64,000 nt of DNA, taken from NCBI RefSeq assembly GCF_014076415.1, contig NZ_CP043568.1, forward strand, positions 2,666,001-2,730,000, read 5' to 3'. Positions 25,357-37,407 of this stretch are shown piece by piece (the stretch's first letter is position 1; each line of letters begins with the position of its first letter). A program made the translations under genes and the position numbers. The notes under the pieces are model-generated. The model saw nothing but the letters and a program-made list of their open reading frames with translations, did not search any database and was not told the DNA's origin. Source of the DNA: Comamonas testosteroni. Lineage in GTDB: Bacteria; Pseudomonadota; Gammaproteobacteria; Burkholderiales; Burkholderiaceae_C.

Positions 25357-26667
25357 TTATTGCGCAGGCTGGGCAGTGGGCTGGGCGGCAGCGGCCGGTG
25401 CCGGGGCGGGCAGATCGGCCAGCTGGGTCAGCGCAGGCAGCTTGTCGCCGGCGATGATGTGCTGGATGCGCTGCTCGGCCTGGGCCAGGCTGCCGTCATA
25501 GACGGTGGTCTGGGCCACGGGCTCGGTGCGCGGCGTGCTGGCCAGGGCCTGGCCATCCTTGTCGCGGATATCGACCTTCACGTCCATGGACAGGCCCACA
25601 CGCAGCGGGTGCTGCTTGAGCGCTTCGGGCTCGAGGCTGATGCGCACGGGAACGCGCTGCACCACCTTGATCCAGTTGCCGGTGGCGTTCTGCGCGGGCA
25701 GCAGCGCAAACGCCGCACCCGTGCCCGCGCCCAGGCCCACGACCTTGCCTTCGTACGTGGTCTTGTCGCCGTAGACATCGGCGGTCAGCTCCACCTTCTG
25801 GCCCATGCGCAGATCGGCCAGCTGGCTTTCCTTGAAGTTGGCATCCACCCAGAGCTTGTGCAGATCGACCACGGTCAGCAGCGGCGAGCCGGCGGCCACG
25901 CGCTGGCCCAGCTGCACGCCGCGCTTGGCCACAAAACCGTCCACAGGGGCGATCAGCCGCGTGCGCTGCAGGGCCAGATAGGCCTCGCGCACCTTGGCTG
26001 CGGCCGCCATGACGGCAGGGAAGTCCTCGGCCGTCGTGCCCTTGGTCTGGGCTTCGGCGGCCGTTAGCTGGGCCTTGGCAGCGCGCACGGCGGCTTCGGC
26101 GGCCGCCACGGCGTTGCTGGCGGCCGTGGCCAGCGCCTTGGCATGGTCAAACTCTTCCTTGCCCACGGCGCCGGTGGCCGTGAGCGGGCGGCGGCGTGCC
26201 ACATCGTCGTTGGCCTTGGCTGCATCGGCCTTGAGGCGCAGCAGATCGGCCTCGCGCTGGGCGACCTGGGCGGCCAGCGGGGCGTTGTTGGCATACAGGG
26301 TGCGGGTCTGGCGCGCGGTCTGGGCCAGCTGCGACTCGGCCTGGGCCAGTTGCACCAGATAGTCGGCAGGGTCCAGCTGCACCAGCAACTGGCCGGCCCG
26401 GACATAGTCGGTATCGTCGGCGCCGATGCTGATCACGGTGCCGCCGACCTGGGGCGTGATCTGCACCACATTGCCGGCCACATAGGCGTTGTCCGTGGTC
26501 TGGTAGTTGCGGGCCACCATCCAGTGCCAGCCGCCCCAGGCGATGGCGGCCACGGCGACCGCGGCCGCCACGATGGTCAGGCCCTTGCGGCGGCCCGCAG
26601 GGTTGGCGCTGGGCGTAGCTGCCGCAGGAGCTTGGGGAGCGTTCTGAGTAGGCTTGGTATCGGTCAT
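25357..26667 (-). CDS. emrA: Membrane fusion protein, EmrA type
   Basis: 436 aa periplasmic adaptor that links EmrB to the outer-membrane factor. One membrane anchor at about residues 29-48 (GLTIVAAAVAVAAIAWGGWHW), then YQTTDNAYVAGNVVQITPQV, a long Ala-rich coiled coil (100-220) and APVDGFVAKRGVQLGQRVAAG. The C-terminal Ala/Pro/Gln-rich tail is longer than usual. Same operon as emrB. Confidence 0.93.
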   Translation of the reverse strand: MTDTKPTQNAPQAPAAATPSANPAGRRKGLTIVAAAVAVAAIAWGGWHWMVARNYQTTDNAYVAGNVVQITPQVGGTVISIGADDTDYVRAGQLLVQLDPADYLVQLAQAESQLAQTARQTRTLYANNAPLAAQVAQREADLLRLKADAAKANDDVARRRPLTATGAVGKEEFDHAKALATAASNAVAAAEAAVRAAKAQLTAAEAQTKGTTAEDFPAVMAAAAKVREAYLALQRTRLIAPVDGFVAKRGVQLGQRVAAGSPLLTVVDLHKLWVDANFKESQLADLRMGQKVELTADVYGDKTTYEGKVVGLGAGTGAAFALLPAQNATGNWIKVVQRVPVRISLEPEALKQHPLRVGLSMDVKVDIRDKDGQALASTPRTEPVAQTTVYDGSLAQAEQRIQHIIAGDKLPALTQLADLPAPAPAAAAQPTAQPAQ

Positions 26668-26818
26668 GATGTTGGCGCTTTGTTATCTGTGAAGCGGTTT
26701 TGCGCTATTGAAAAAGAGGAGCTTCTGACGCTTGTCAATCAATGAATTGAGAGTGTTTCTGCCTTGAATTCAATGGCAGTAAAGCGGTAGCAGCTATTGA
26801 TTTTTTTGAGCCCGATGT

Positions 26819-28303
26819 CTATTGCACGGCAACAGCCGGGGTGTCGTCGCTCCAGCCGCCGCCCAGGGCTGCGGCCAGGGCCACGCGGGTGTCCAGCTCG
26901 CGCGCCTGCAGGTCCACGGCCAGGCGACGCTGGTTGATGAGCTGGGTTTCGGTGTTGAGCACGGTGATCTGGCTGCCCAGGCCGGCCTGATAGCGCTGCA
27001 CGGCAAAGTCATAGGCCCGCTCGGCCTTGGACAGCGACTCGGTTTGCAGCTGCTGCTGGCGCTGCAGTGATTGCACGGAGGCAATGGCGTCGCCCGCCTG
27101 TTTGACGGCATCGAGCACGGCGCCGTTGTACTGGGCGATGGCGGTGTCGAGATCGGCCTGTTTGCCGCGCAGCTGGGCGCGCAGGCGCTTGCCGTCGAAG
27201 ATCGGCAGGCGCAGCGCAGGCGTGATGCCCATCTGGCGCGAGCTGCCCTGCAGCAGATTGTCCAGGCCCAGCGCGTTCAGACCCACAAAGGCCGTCAGAT
27301 TCACATCGGGGTAGAAGTCGGCCCTGGCGGATTCAATGCCTTGTGTGGCCGCTTCCACGCGCCAGCGCGCGGCAACCACATCGGGCCGGCGGCCCAGCAG
27401 ATCCGCGCCCAGAGCCTGGGGCACGGGCTGGATGCGCAGCACCGACAGTCGGGGCGAGAGCGTATTTTGCGCATCGGGCGCCTGGGCGCAGAGCACGGCA
27501 ATCGTGCGGCGCGCCAGCGTGATCTGCTCGCCGAGCATCTCGATCTGGGTCTGGGCATCGGGCATGCCGGCCTGGGCCTGGGTCAGCTCCACCTGGCTGT
27601 CCAGGCCCGCCCTGGTGCGCTGCTCGCTCAGGTTCAGCAATGACTGGCGCTGGCCCAGCGTGCGCTCTGCCACATCCTTCTGGGCAATCAGCCGGGCCAG
27701 CGCGATATAGCTGCGCGCCACCTGTGCGGCCAGCTGGTTGGCGGCGGCGGCGCTGTCGGCCTTGGCCGCGCGTGCCTGGCCCAGTGCGGCCTGCAAGTCA
27801 GCGGCATGCTTGCCGAAGAAATCGGGCGACCAGGACAGGCCGGCCTGCAGATTGCCGCTGTTGTAGATATTGCCCGCAATGGGGGCGGGAATCATGCCGT
27901 TGGCCGTGTAGCGCTGGCGTGTGGCGTCGGCGCTCAGCGTTCCGTGCACATCGCCGGCCGTGCTGCTGGCCGTGGCCAGGGCTGCGGCTTTTTCAAAGCG
28001 GGCGTTGCTGGCGGCCAGGCTGGGGCTGCCGGCCAGGGCCTGATCGATGAGCTGGTTGAGCTGGGCATCGCCCAGACCTGTCCACCATTGGGAGGAGGTG
28101 AGGGCCGTGGCGTCCGCAGCGCTGAGGCTGGCGGAGTCGCTCAGGCCGACATCGGCCGAGCCCAGCCGTGCCAGCGGCTGGTGCGCCGGCCCTTGCGAGG
28201 CACAGCCTGCCAGCGCGAGCACGGCGGCCAGTGCTGCGATTGCCAGCAGCGAACGGCCGGGGGTGTACCCGGTGGCGGGTTTGCGTGAAGGTCTAGAGGT
28301 CAT
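26819..28303 (-). CDS. NodT-family outer membrane efflux lipoprotein
   Basis: 494 aa TolC-like channel. The signal peptide ends in lipobox LALAGC (about 29-34). Two outer membrane efflux repeats follow, with SLAASNARFEKAAALA and LGQRQSLLNLSEQRTRAGL, and the family-typical DLLGRRPDVVAARWRVEAA. It provides the exit duct for EmrAB, 150 nt upstream of emrA in the operon. Confidence 0.93.
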   Translation of the reverse strand: MTSRPSRKPATGYTPGRSLLAIAALAAVLALAGCASQGPAHQPLARLGSADVGLSDSASLSAADATALTSSQWWTGLGDAQLNQLIDQALAGSPSLAASNARFEKAAALATASSTAGDVHGTLSADATRQRYTANGMIPAPIAGNIYNSGNLQAGLSWSPDFFGKHAADLQAALGQARAAKADSAAAANQLAAQVARSYIALARLIAQKDVAERTLGQRQSLLNLSEQRTRAGLDSQVELTQAQAGMPDAQTQIEMLGEQITLARRTIAVLCAQAPDAQNTLSPRLSVLRIQPVPQALGADLLGRRPDVVAARWRVEAATQGIESARADFYPDVNLTAFVGLNALGLDNLLQGSSRQMGITPALRLPIFDGKRLRAQLRGKQADLDTAIAQYNGAVLDAVKQAGDAIASVQSLQRQQQLQTESLSKAERAYDFAVQRYQAGLGSQITVLNTETQLINQRRLAVDLQARELDTRVALAAALGGGWSDDTPAVAVQ

Positions 28304-28364
28304 GGAAAAGTGCCAGTGGTTTTTATTGAAATAGGGCGGTGAAAGAAGCAGGCAGCAGGCCAGA

Positions 28365-28973
28365 CTAGTCCCTGGGGACGCGGCCTGCCTCGTTCGTTTG
28401 GATGGGGGGCTTGTCCGGCTCCTGGGTCAGGGCCTCGCGCAGCGCATCGCCGTTGACCAGCATGCGCTGCAGCATGGACAGCATCAGCGTGCATTCGCTG
28501 TGGCTGAAGCCGCGCAAATGGCCGTTGAGCACCTTGGTCAGCACCTTGGGCACCTGGGTGGCGACGCTGCGCCCCTCCTCGGTGAGCACCAGATGCACCA
28601 CGCGCCGGTCGGTGGTGGAGCGCTCGCGACGCAGCAGCCCCTTGGCCTCGATGCGGTCCAGCGCGCGCGTCACCGAAGCCGGGTCCATGCCCAGGTCCTT
28701 GGCCAGCGTGCTGCTATTGGTGTCGGAGCAGATCAGCAGCTTGTACAGCGGCAGCCACTGCACATAGGTCAGTCCTTGCTCGGCCAGCTGGGCGTCGGCC
28801 AGCTGCAGGATGGAGCTGAGTACGCGCCGCATGAGAAAGCCTATGCTTTTGTCCGGCGCGTAGACCCCTGCCTGGTAGAAGAAGCTGGACTCGTCCTGCG
28901 GGTCGATGATGGGGTCGGTCTGGTTTTGCAATGGCGCCACCAATATTTGTTTGATCAATGATTGAGTTGGCAA
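28365..28973 (-). CDS. MarR-family transcriptional regulator of the emr operon
   Basis: About 202 aa counting from TTG at 28973; GTG at 28940 is another possible start, and no clear ribosome site decides. The winged helix lies at about residues 88-135: STLAKDLGMDPASVTRALDR, then IEAKGLLRRERSTTDRRVVH. First gene of the operon, so autoregulation and drug-responsive derepression of the pump are likely by analogy with EmrR. Confidence 0.88.
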   Translation of the reverse strand: MPTQSLIKQILVAPLQNQTDPIIDPQDESSFFYQAGVYAPDKSIGFLMRRVLSSILQLADAQLAEQGLTYVQWLPLYKLLICSDTNSSTLAKDLGMDPASVTRALDRIEAKGLLRRERSTTDRRVVHLVLTEEGRSVATQVPKVLTKVLNGHLRGFSHSECTLMLSMLQRMLVNGDALREALTQEPDKPPIQTNEAGRVPRD

Positions 28974-29158
28974 TTATTGTGCAGCTGCAAAAAAATGTCA
29001 GCAAGGTTTTGAATGGAGCCTGGCCTGCCTGTGCAGTACCTGTTTTTGTTGCTATGAAAATAAAAGCAGTTTGCGCATTGTTGGTATACGCCAGAGCTTT
29101 TCCGGGCTCATAAAAAAGCCCGGCCATGAAGACCGGGCTCGCAAAGACTGCTTCAGGA

Positions 29159-29629
29159 TCAGAGCGGCACGCGCAGCACGACCACGATCACCAGGCCCAG
29201 GGCCAGATTGAGCGAAACCCATTTGCGGATGCTCTCCAGCGCCTTGCCGCCCGCGGGCCAGTCCTTGAGTTGCACGGCCGCATCCAGGCGCTTGAACAGT
29301 GCGAAGCGGATATGACCGAACACGGCCATCATCACCAGGCCCAGAATGCTCATCACGATCCAGTTGACCGGCATGTTGAACCGGCCGCCGGCCTGGGCGG
29401 CCATGGCGTGAATGCTGCCAATCATGCCGATGCCGGTGGCCAGCACGACGACCACCAGCACCATGACCCAGGCAAAAAAGCGCTGCAGCACGCCATGCAT
29501 CAGCGTCACGCGCTCGGGCGGCTGCAGACCCTGGACGGCAGGACGCAGAAAGAAGTGCGCGAAGAACATGCCGCCCACCCAGATGATGATGGCCAGAAGG
29601 TGCAGAAGTTTGAACAGAATGAAAAGCAT
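29159..29629 (-). CDS. CopD-like integral membrane protein
   Basis: 156 aa with four membrane spans (about 5-25, 45-68, 85-105, 132-155). The first span LFKLLHLLAIIIWVGGMFFA with His and Trp near its ends is the CopD-domain signature seen in copper-resistance and related small proteins. Function unproven; metal or heme-linked membrane role possible. Confidence 0.8.
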   Translation of the reverse strand: MLFILFKLLHLLAIIIWVGGMFFAHFFLRPAVQGLQPPERVTLMHGVLQRFFAWVMVLVVVVLATGIGMIGSIHAMAAQAGGRFNMPVNWIVMSILGLVMMAVFGHIRFALFKRLDAAVQLKDWPAGGKALESIRKWVSLNLALGLVIVVVLRVPL

Positions 29630-29783
29630 GGTTTGTGGTGCCTGATTGCGGAGATGTCGCTAGCCTAACGGAGATCGTCCTACGGGCGGAACACACAGGC
29701 CGCCATAGCAGGACTTCGCCGAGCCCTGGCCTGATTAGACTTGGCTGCAACCAGCAACAGCCAACAATAGCGAAGGAGTCCTT

Positions 29784-30032
29784 ATGTCAGAACAAGCCAC
29801 CGTCGTCGCCTTCAAGCAGTCTTCCGGGCGGGTCGCCTTGCGTACCGGCAGCGGCCGCTATGTGCTGGCCGAGCAGACCGATTCCAGCGCGCTGCGCGAA
29901 GGACTGAGTCTGAACGGCAATATGAGCGAGTTCGGCCCCGAGGTCTGGAGCGATGACAGCGGACAGAACCAGTACCGTGTCTTTGTGCTGGGCTGGGATC
30001 TGTCGCAGGAAGCGGTCGAGCTGGAGATGTGA
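29784..30032 (+). CDS. Small hypothetical protein
   Basis: 82 aa, soluble, with GAAGGAGT just before ATG 29784. It reads VAFKQSSGRVALRTGSGRYV and ends in an acidic tail. I do not recognise a family. Good ribosome site, separate orientation and a strong downstream terminator support a real gene. Confidence 0.7.
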   Translation: MSEQATVVAFKQSSGRVALRTGSGRYVLAEQTDSSALREGLSLNGNMSEFGPEVWSDDSGQNQYRVFVLGWDLSQEAVELEM

Positions 30033-30047
30033 TGTGTTGCTCCTGAA

Positions 30048-30093
30048 AAAAGAGCTGCCAGCGCTTGATTGACAGGCGCTGGCAGCTCTTTCT
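30048..30093. terminator. Bidirectional terminator between the small gene and katG
   Basis: Near-perfect stem AAAGAGCTGCCAGCGC/GCGCTGGCAGCTCTTT with an A run before and T-rich sequence after. It separates convergent genes and is one of the Comamonadaceae-type hairpins with the AGCGCTTGATTGACAGGCGCT centre. Confidence 0.88.
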
Positions 30094-30137
30094 TTTGGGA
30101 TTTTCTGGAGCCGGGGCTTTCACCCCGGCGCGCCCCA

Positions 30138-32409
<2,272 letters not shown>

Positions 32410-32682
32410 CAATCAATTCAACTCAATAGCTATTAGCGATTGGCTGAGATGAATTATCGGTGCGCGGCTGGCCTGAAGGGCGTGTTGTGCTATTGAAATT
32501 ACTAAGCAGCGCCATAGAAAGAAATATGGGTCGAGTCTTGAGCCGACGCAAAGTCGGGTTCAGGTACTTCGCAAAGTGACTGAGACTGTGACTTTTTGAG
32601 CGTATGCGAGCCTGCCTGTTTGCACAAGCATGAGCCATCAAATCAGGTCGTTGACCTACCTGGCCTCGACTGTGGCAGCGGC
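32410..32682. other. Intergenic region between katG and luxR-type gene
   Basis: About 270 bases with no convincing gene. The katG promoter must begin here. An AATAGCTATTAGCGATTGGC stretch near 32423 is a weak relative of the short hairpin family seen elsewhere in the window. Confidence 0.5.
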
Positions 32683-33225
32683 TCAGCCGGCTACCAGCTT
32701 GTGCACCAGATCGGCTGCGGTGGAGGCACCATATTTGCGCATCAGCCGGGCGCGGTAGATTTCCACGGTGCGATGGCTGATGGCCAGTGCCTTGCCGATT
32801 TCCTTGCTGGTCATGCCTTCGAGAAGACGTGCAGCCACTTCGCGTTCGCGGCCCGTGAGCTCGGCCTTGACGGGGCGATGGGCCGAGAGGTCCTCGAAGC
32901 TCCAGATGCCCGAGGCATGGGGGTCGTTGCGGTCCAGCGTGCGGCCGCTGACATGGCACCAGAACACCTCGCCATTGGCGCGCTTCATGATGCGGTTGTC
33001 GGAATAGATGCCCGTGGTGTTCAGGATGGGAGCGATGCGTGCGCCCAGACGCTCGTATTCGTCAACGCTGGGGTATAGCACCTGGAAGGTCTGTCCTATG
33101 AGTACCTCGCGCGAGGCATGGAACATTTCACACAATTGCCGATTACAGTCAATCATGATGCGGTTGCGCGAGATGACGAGACCTACAGGGGCGGCATCGA
33201 ACGCCAGCCGGTAATCCACAACCAT
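32683..33225 (-). CDS. PAS-LuxR transcriptional regulator
   Basis: 180 aa: a PAS domain (residues 5-115, FDAAPVGLVISRNRIMIDCN) and a LuxR-type HTH (about 122-178, LTGREREVAARLLEGMTSKE, then RTVEIYRARLMRKYGA). Divergent from the CoA-transferase pair with only 74 bases between, so it probably controls them. No phospho-acceptor domain, so it likely senses a small ligand through PAS. Confidence 0.88.
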   Translation of the reverse strand: MVVDYRLAFDAAPVGLVISRNRIMIDCNRQLCEMFHASREVLIGQTFQVLYPSVDEYERLGARIAPILNTTGIYSDNRIMKRANGEVFWCHVSGRTLDRNDPHASGIWSFEDLSAHRPVKAELTGREREVAARLLEGMTSKEIGKALAISHRTVEIYRARLMRKYGASTAADLVHKLVAG

Positions 33226-33247
33226 GGTACTGCTCTTTACGAAAAAC

Positions 33248-33261
33248 TACTTACTCAAGTA
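33248..33261. promoter_or_regulatory. Short inverted repeat in the luxR-scoA divergent promoter
   Basis: TACTT-ACTC-AAGTA, followed by TACGTAGTATCGTA. It lies midway between the divergent starts, so it may be the regulator's binding site. Low certainty. Confidence 0.4.
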
Positions 33262-33299
33262 CGTAGTATCGTAGCGCATCCAATTTCAAGGAGACATGT

Positions 33300-34001
33300 G
33301 TGAAAAAGCTCTACCCATCCGCAGAAGCGGCGCTGCAGGGCGTGGTGGCCGACGGGCAATTGCTGGCTGTTGGCGGCTTCGGCCTGTGCGGCATTCCCGA
33401 GGCCCTGATCGATGCGGTTTGCGCCAGCGGCGTCAAGAACCTCACGGTGGCATCCAACAACGCCGGCGTGGACGGCTTTGGTCTGGGCAAGCTGCTGGAC
33501 ACCCGCCAGGTCAAGAAGATGATCTCCAGCTATGTGGGCGAGAACAAGGAGTTCGAGCGCCAGTACCTGGCCGGTGAGCTGGAGCTGGAGTTCACGCCTC
33601 AGGGCACGCTGGCCGAGAAGATGCGCGCCGGCGGCGCCGGCATTCCCGCCTTCTTCACCAAGACCGGTGTGGGCACGCTGGTGGCAGAGGGCAAGGAATT
33701 GCGCGAATTCGACGGCGAGACCTATGTGATGGAGCGCGCCATCGTGGCCGATGTGTCCCTGGTCAAGGCCTGGCGTGCGGACAAGAGCGGCAATCTGCAG
33801 TTCCGCCTGACGGCGCGCAACTTCAACCCTGCGGCAGCCACCTGCGGCAAGGTCTGCGTGGTGGAGGTCGAGGAACTGGTGGAAGTCGGCGAGATCGCCC
33901 CCGACGACATCCATCTGCCCGGCATCTATGTACACCGCATCGTGCACAACGCCAACCCCGAAAAGCGCATCGAAAAGCGCACCATCACCGAGAAGAAATA
34001 A
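33300..34001 (+). CDS. scoA: 3-oxoacid CoA-transferase subunit A
   Basis: 233 aa alpha subunit of a succinyl-CoA:3-ketoacid CoA-transferase, used to activate acetoacetate or related 3-oxoacids. Starts at GTG 33300 ([12 protein letters not shown]) with AAGGAG nine bases before. Motif [14 protein letters not shown] and [13 protein letters not shown] are family blocks. scoB begins nine bases after its stop. Substrate range within the family is not fixed by sequence. Confidence 0.93.
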   Translation: MKKLYPSAEAALQGVVADGQLLAVGGFGLCGIPEALIDAVCASGVKNLTVASNNAGVDGFGLGKLLDTRQVKKMISSYVGENKEFERQYLAGELELEFTPQGTLAEKMRAGGAGIPAFFTKTGVGTLVAEGKELREFDGETYVMERAIVADVSLVKAWRADKSGNLQFRLTARNFNPAAATCGKVCVVEVEELVEVGEIAPDDIHLPGIYVHRIVHNANPEKRIEKRTITEKK

Positions 34002-34010
34002 GGAGCTGTC

Positions 34011-34649
34011 ATGCCTTGGACCCAAGACCAGATGGCCGCGCGCGCGGCCCAAGAACTCGAAGACGGCTTCTACGTCAACCTCGGTATCGGCATTCCCACA
34101 CTGGTGGCCAACCACACGGGTGACAAGGAAGTGTGGCTGCAGTCCGAGAACGGCATGCTGGGCATCGGCCCCTTCCCGACCGAAGACCAGGTCGACGCCG
34201 ACCTGATCAACGCCGGCAAGCAGACCGTGACCACGCTTCCCGGCTCGGCCATCTTCGGCTCTGACCAGTCGTTTGCCATGATTCGCGGCGGCAAGATCAA
34301 TCTGTCCATTCTGGGCGCCATGCAGGTGTCCGAAAAAGGCGATCTGGCCAACTGGATGATTCCCGGCAAGATGGTCAAGGGCATGGGCGGGGCCATGGAC
34401 CTGGTGGCGGGCGTCAAGCGCGTCATCGTGCTCATGGAACATGTGGCCAAGAAAAAGGACGGCACGACCGACCTGAAGATCCTGCCCAGCTGCACCCTGC
34501 CGCTGACGGGTCTGGGCGTGGTGGATCGCATCATCACCGATCTGGGCGTGATGGACGTGACTCCCGAAGGTCTGAAGCTGGTGGAGCTGGCCGATGGCGT
34601 GAGCTTTGACGAGATCCAGTCCAAGACGGGTGTGACGCTGCTGAAATAA
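34011..34649 (+). CDS. scoB: 3-oxoacid CoA-transferase subunit B
   Basis: 212 aa beta subunit. The catalytic Glu is in [13 protein letters not shown] (about residue 46), which forms the glutamyl-CoA thioester. [15 protein letters not shown] precedes and [19 protein letters not shown] follows. Pairs with scoA and ends before a strong terminator. Confidence 0.94.
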   Translation: MPWTQDQMAARAAQELEDGFYVNLGIGIPTLVANHTGDKEVWLQSENGMLGIGPFPTEDQVDADLINAGKQTVTTLPGSAIFGSDQSFAMIRGGKINLSILGAMQVSEKGDLANWMIPGKMVKGMGGAMDLVAGVKRVIVLMEHVAKKKDGTTDLKILPSCTLPLTGLGVVDRIITDLGVMDVTPEGLKLVELADGVSFDEIQSKTGVTLLK

Positions 34650-34669
34650 GCGGTGCCGCTCTCACGGGC

Positions 34670-34697
34670 AAGAACCGCTGCGGCGGTTCTTTTTTTG
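34670..34697 (+). terminator. Terminator after scoB
   Basis: Stem AAGAACCGC/GCGGTTCTT with a short loop and a run of T, 20 bases beyond the scoB stop. Confidence 0.9.
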
Positions 34698-34846
34698 CGC
34701 CTTTTTCTGCCGCATTGGCAGAATTAATAGCTGTCGGGGTCGATAGGGCAAGCGATGCAAGCTGTTTTTGCTTTAATTGCGGCCCACAAATTATTGCAAT
34801 CTGCAACAATTGGGTTTGATTGAGCAGACAGAAACAGAGCGCTTTG

Positions 34847-36199
34847 ATGAGTGAGAACGCTGGTGCGCAAGGGCACGAGACCGATGTACATTTTTTGCGC
34901 ACAGTCACCGATATGGCCGAGCATACGGAGGTGATGACGGGCGATGCAATCTATACCGACAAGGGCATGAAACTGGTAGACAAAGGCACACGTGTTGACA
35001 GTCGTCTCTATGACCGTCTGGTCATGCACAAGCTGCGTGACCCGATCGATGCCAACCTGATCACGGGCGATCTGGTCGACGTGGCGTCCCTGGTCGCGCT
35101 GGCGCGCCAGTTGTGCGAGCAGGTCGATCTGTTGCAGCGCATGGTGGCGTCCCTCGGCGATATCGAGCGTCTGCTGGCGCCGCTCAAGGGCCTGCTGCTG
35201 CCTCGGGCCATTGCCTTCAAGCTCACCGTCATGCGCGAGCAGCGCTCCGACCTCTACCAGCACAGCCTGCAGATGACGCTGGTGGCGATCTTTCTGGCGC
35301 TCAAGAACGGCTGGACCGAGCGCGAATGCGTGCCGCTGGCCACGGCCGCGCTGCTGCACGATGTGGGCATGCTCTACATGGACCCCGTCTGGACCGACCC
35401 GGACTATCGCTTGAGCGGCGAGGAGCGCAAGCATCTGGTCGCGCATTCCGTCACGGCCATGCTGGTGGTGCGCAGCACCGAACTGTATTCGCGTGCAGTG
35501 GAGATTGCCGTGCTCGAGCACCATGAGCGCATGGATGGTTCCGGCTATCCGCGTGGCATCAAGGGCCATGCCATTTCGTCCATGGGTCAGGTGCTGTTGC
35601 TGGCCGAGGTGGTCTCGGCCTTCTTCGAGAAATTCACGGAGATGCCGGGCCAGCGTCTGTCGCTGATGCTGCGCATGAACCACAAAAGCTATCCGGCCGA
35701 TCTGGTGCACCAGATTCTGCCGCTGCTCTACGACGAAATCAGTCCCGGCAAGCCCTTGGCGCCGCTGCAGGCCGAGTTCTCGCACAGCATTGCGGCCCTG
35801 GAGGCTGCGCTGCGCAAATGGAGCGAACTCAGGCTCGATTTTCCCGAGCAATGGCAGCAAATGCCCGATGCACAGCCGGCGGTGGCCGTGGAGAGCAATC
35901 TTGCGCAGCTGCAAAAGCAACTGGCCGAAGCAGGCTCTCATCCCAGTCAGCAACTGGATGTCTTGAGATTCTTCAAGGATGACGCTCTGGGCATGAGCGA
36001 GCTGGCCCTGGTCAACCGTGAGGCCTTGTGGCAGTTGCAGGCCATCATGAACGACTGCCTGCGCCGCTGGCCCACGCTGGGGCAGGGAGGCTCCATGCTG
36101 GAGGTCGCCGTGGCCGAATGGTGCGAGGCCTGCGCCCAGTTGATGCCAGATGCCGGTCGCAATTCGGTCCTGAATGTTGACAGGGCGTCGCTGAATTGA
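34847..36199 (+). CDS. HD-GYP domain protein (probable cyclic-di-GMP phosphodiesterase)
   Basis: 450 aa from ATG 34847; a TTG at 34820 in frame is less likely. The HD-GYP domain lies at about residues 120-270: LLHDVGMLYMDPVW, then HLVAHSV and EHHERMDGSGYPRGIKGHAI, with the metal HD and the GYP triplet present. The N-terminal 110 residues are unassigned. It would hydrolyse c-di-GMP. The HDVGM in place of the common HDIGK is a small change beside the HD pair. Confidence 0.88.
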   Translation: MSENAGAQGHETDVHFLRTVTDMAEHTEVMTGDAIYTDKGMKLVDKGTRVDSRLYDRLVMHKLRDPIDANLITGDLVDVASLVALARQLCEQVDLLQRMVASLGDIERLLAPLKGLLLPRAIAFKLTVMREQRSDLYQHSLQMTLVAIFLALKNGWTERECVPLATAALLHDVGMLYMDPVWTDPDYRLSGEERKHLVAHSVTAMLVVRSTELYSRAVEIAVLEHHERMDGSGYPRGIKGHAISSMGQVLLLAEVVSAFFEKFTEMPGQRLSLMLRMNHKSYPADLVHQILPLLYDEISPGKPLAPLQAEFSHSIAALEAALRKWSELRLDFPEQWQQMPDAQPAVAVESNLAQLQKQLAEAGSHPSQQLDVLRFFKDDALGMSELALVNREALWQLQAIMNDCLRRWPTLGQGGSMLEVAVAEWCEACAQLMPDAGRNSVLNVDRASLN

Positions 36200-36449
36200 A
36201 GGCATTGGCCACGAGTTCCGCCCGGGACGGCTGGCCTCAAGTTTGATAGCTGCAGGCGCTTGATTGACGGGCACTAAGCCGGTATTTCTTCAAAATTCTG
36301 TGCATCACGCCGCAGTGCGGCGTGCGTTGCCGCGTCTGCGTGCGTCATCCTGAAAAAGTATTTTTGATAGCGAACGACGTCCGGTCTACAAGAGCCGGCC
36401 GTATCTGCTGCCGATATTAAGGTCTTGTTTTGCGCTAAAACTTGAATAA

Positions 36450-36465
36450 CTGTATATTTGTACAG
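36450..36465. promoter_or_regulatory. LexA (SOS) box upstream of imuA
   Basis: CTGT-ATATTTGT-ACAG, the full consensus CTGT-N8-ACAG, ending 17 bases before the imuA start. Places imuA-imuB-dnaE2 under SOS control. Confidence 0.88.
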
Positions 36466-36482
36466 TATTTAAGAATTTTCGC

Positions 36483-37406
36483 ATGCACACCCAGTCCCTG
36501 ACATCCTTTGCCCATCCTGGCTCACCGCCCGGAATGATGGAGTCTGTCCGGCAGCAAACAGGGGCAGAGCAGGGCGTGCGGCCAGGTCTGCCCGCTGCGG
36601 GCAGCCCGCATTTGTCCGCCATACGGATTCCCGGTGTCTGGCGCGGAACGGACTGGCAGGCCGGCGCCGGCCCTCAGGTCTGGCCCAGCGGTCATGCTGC
36701 GCTGGATGCCGAGTTGCCGGGCGGCGGCTGGCCCGGCAATGCCTTGATTCAGCTGCAGCAACCCGCGCACTGTCATGCGGAGTGGGCCTTGCTGTTGCCC
36801 GCGCTGGCCGCCCGTGTCCGGCAGCATGCGGCTTCACGCGGGGATGCGCGGATGGGGCAGCTGGTGCTGGTGGCTCCACCCTATCTGCCTTTTGCTCCGG
36901 CCTTGCAGGCCGCCGGTATTGACGCAAAGCGGCTGTGCGCGGTCAAGCCGGGGCGCGGTGCCCAGGAGCTGGCCTGGGCCTGCGAGCAGGCTCTGCATTG
37001 CCGGGATGTGCTGGCGGTGCTGGCCTGGTTGCCCGAGCTTCCCGCGTCCACGCTGCGCCGCTTGCAGTTGGCCGCCGCTTCGCAGGGCCGGCCTCTGTGG
37101 CTATGGCAGGAGCTGTCGGCCGAGCCGCTGAGCTCCCCCGCCGCATTGCGGTTGAGACTGGAGAGAGTTACGGCAGACACCGTTGCCCAGCAGGCACCGG
37201 GTTTGCGGATACAGCTTCTGAAGCGCCGTGGGCCTTTGCTGGAGCGCCCCATACAGCTCGCGCTTTCGCAGTGGGCCTGGCAGCCCGTGCTGCAGGCACA
37301 GGCCCAAAGACATGCGCGCCAAAGCGAGGAGGCCGCCATGCTCATGCAAGGGCGCATGACATCCGCCGCTCCTGCAACGGCCTCGCCTTGGATGACGGAG
37401 GCATGA
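36483..37406 (+). CDS. imuA: ImuA, translesion synthesis accessory protein
   Basis: 307 aa RecA/SulA-like protein of the ImuA-ImuB-DnaE2 mutasome. Typical blocks: PQVWPSGHAALDAELPGGGW, LLLPALAARVRQ and LAWACEQALHCRDVLAVLAW. Ribosome site is weak (AAGAA). One base separates its stop from imuB. Role: recruits the mutasome at DNA damage. Confidence 0.9.
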   Translation: MHTQSLTSFAHPGSPPGMMESVRQQTGAEQGVRPGLPAAGSPHLSAIRIPGVWRGTDWQAGAGPQVWPSGHAALDAELPGGGWPGNALIQLQQPAHCHAEWALLLPALAARVRQHAASRGDARMGQLVLVAPPYLPFAPALQAAGIDAKRLCAVKPGRGAQELAWACEQALHCRDVLAVLAWLPELPASTLRRLQLAAASQGRPLWLWQELSAEPLSSPAALRLRLERVTADTVAQQAPGLRIQLLKRRGPLLERPIQLALSQWAWQPVLQAQAQRHARQSEEAAMLMQGRMTSAAPATASPWMTEA

Positions 37407-37407
37407 G

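Noticed and set aside
34724..36274. 516-codon minus-strand frame opposite the HD-GYP gene
   Set aside because: Antisense shadow: Gln/His/Arg-rich, no start signal, no domain.
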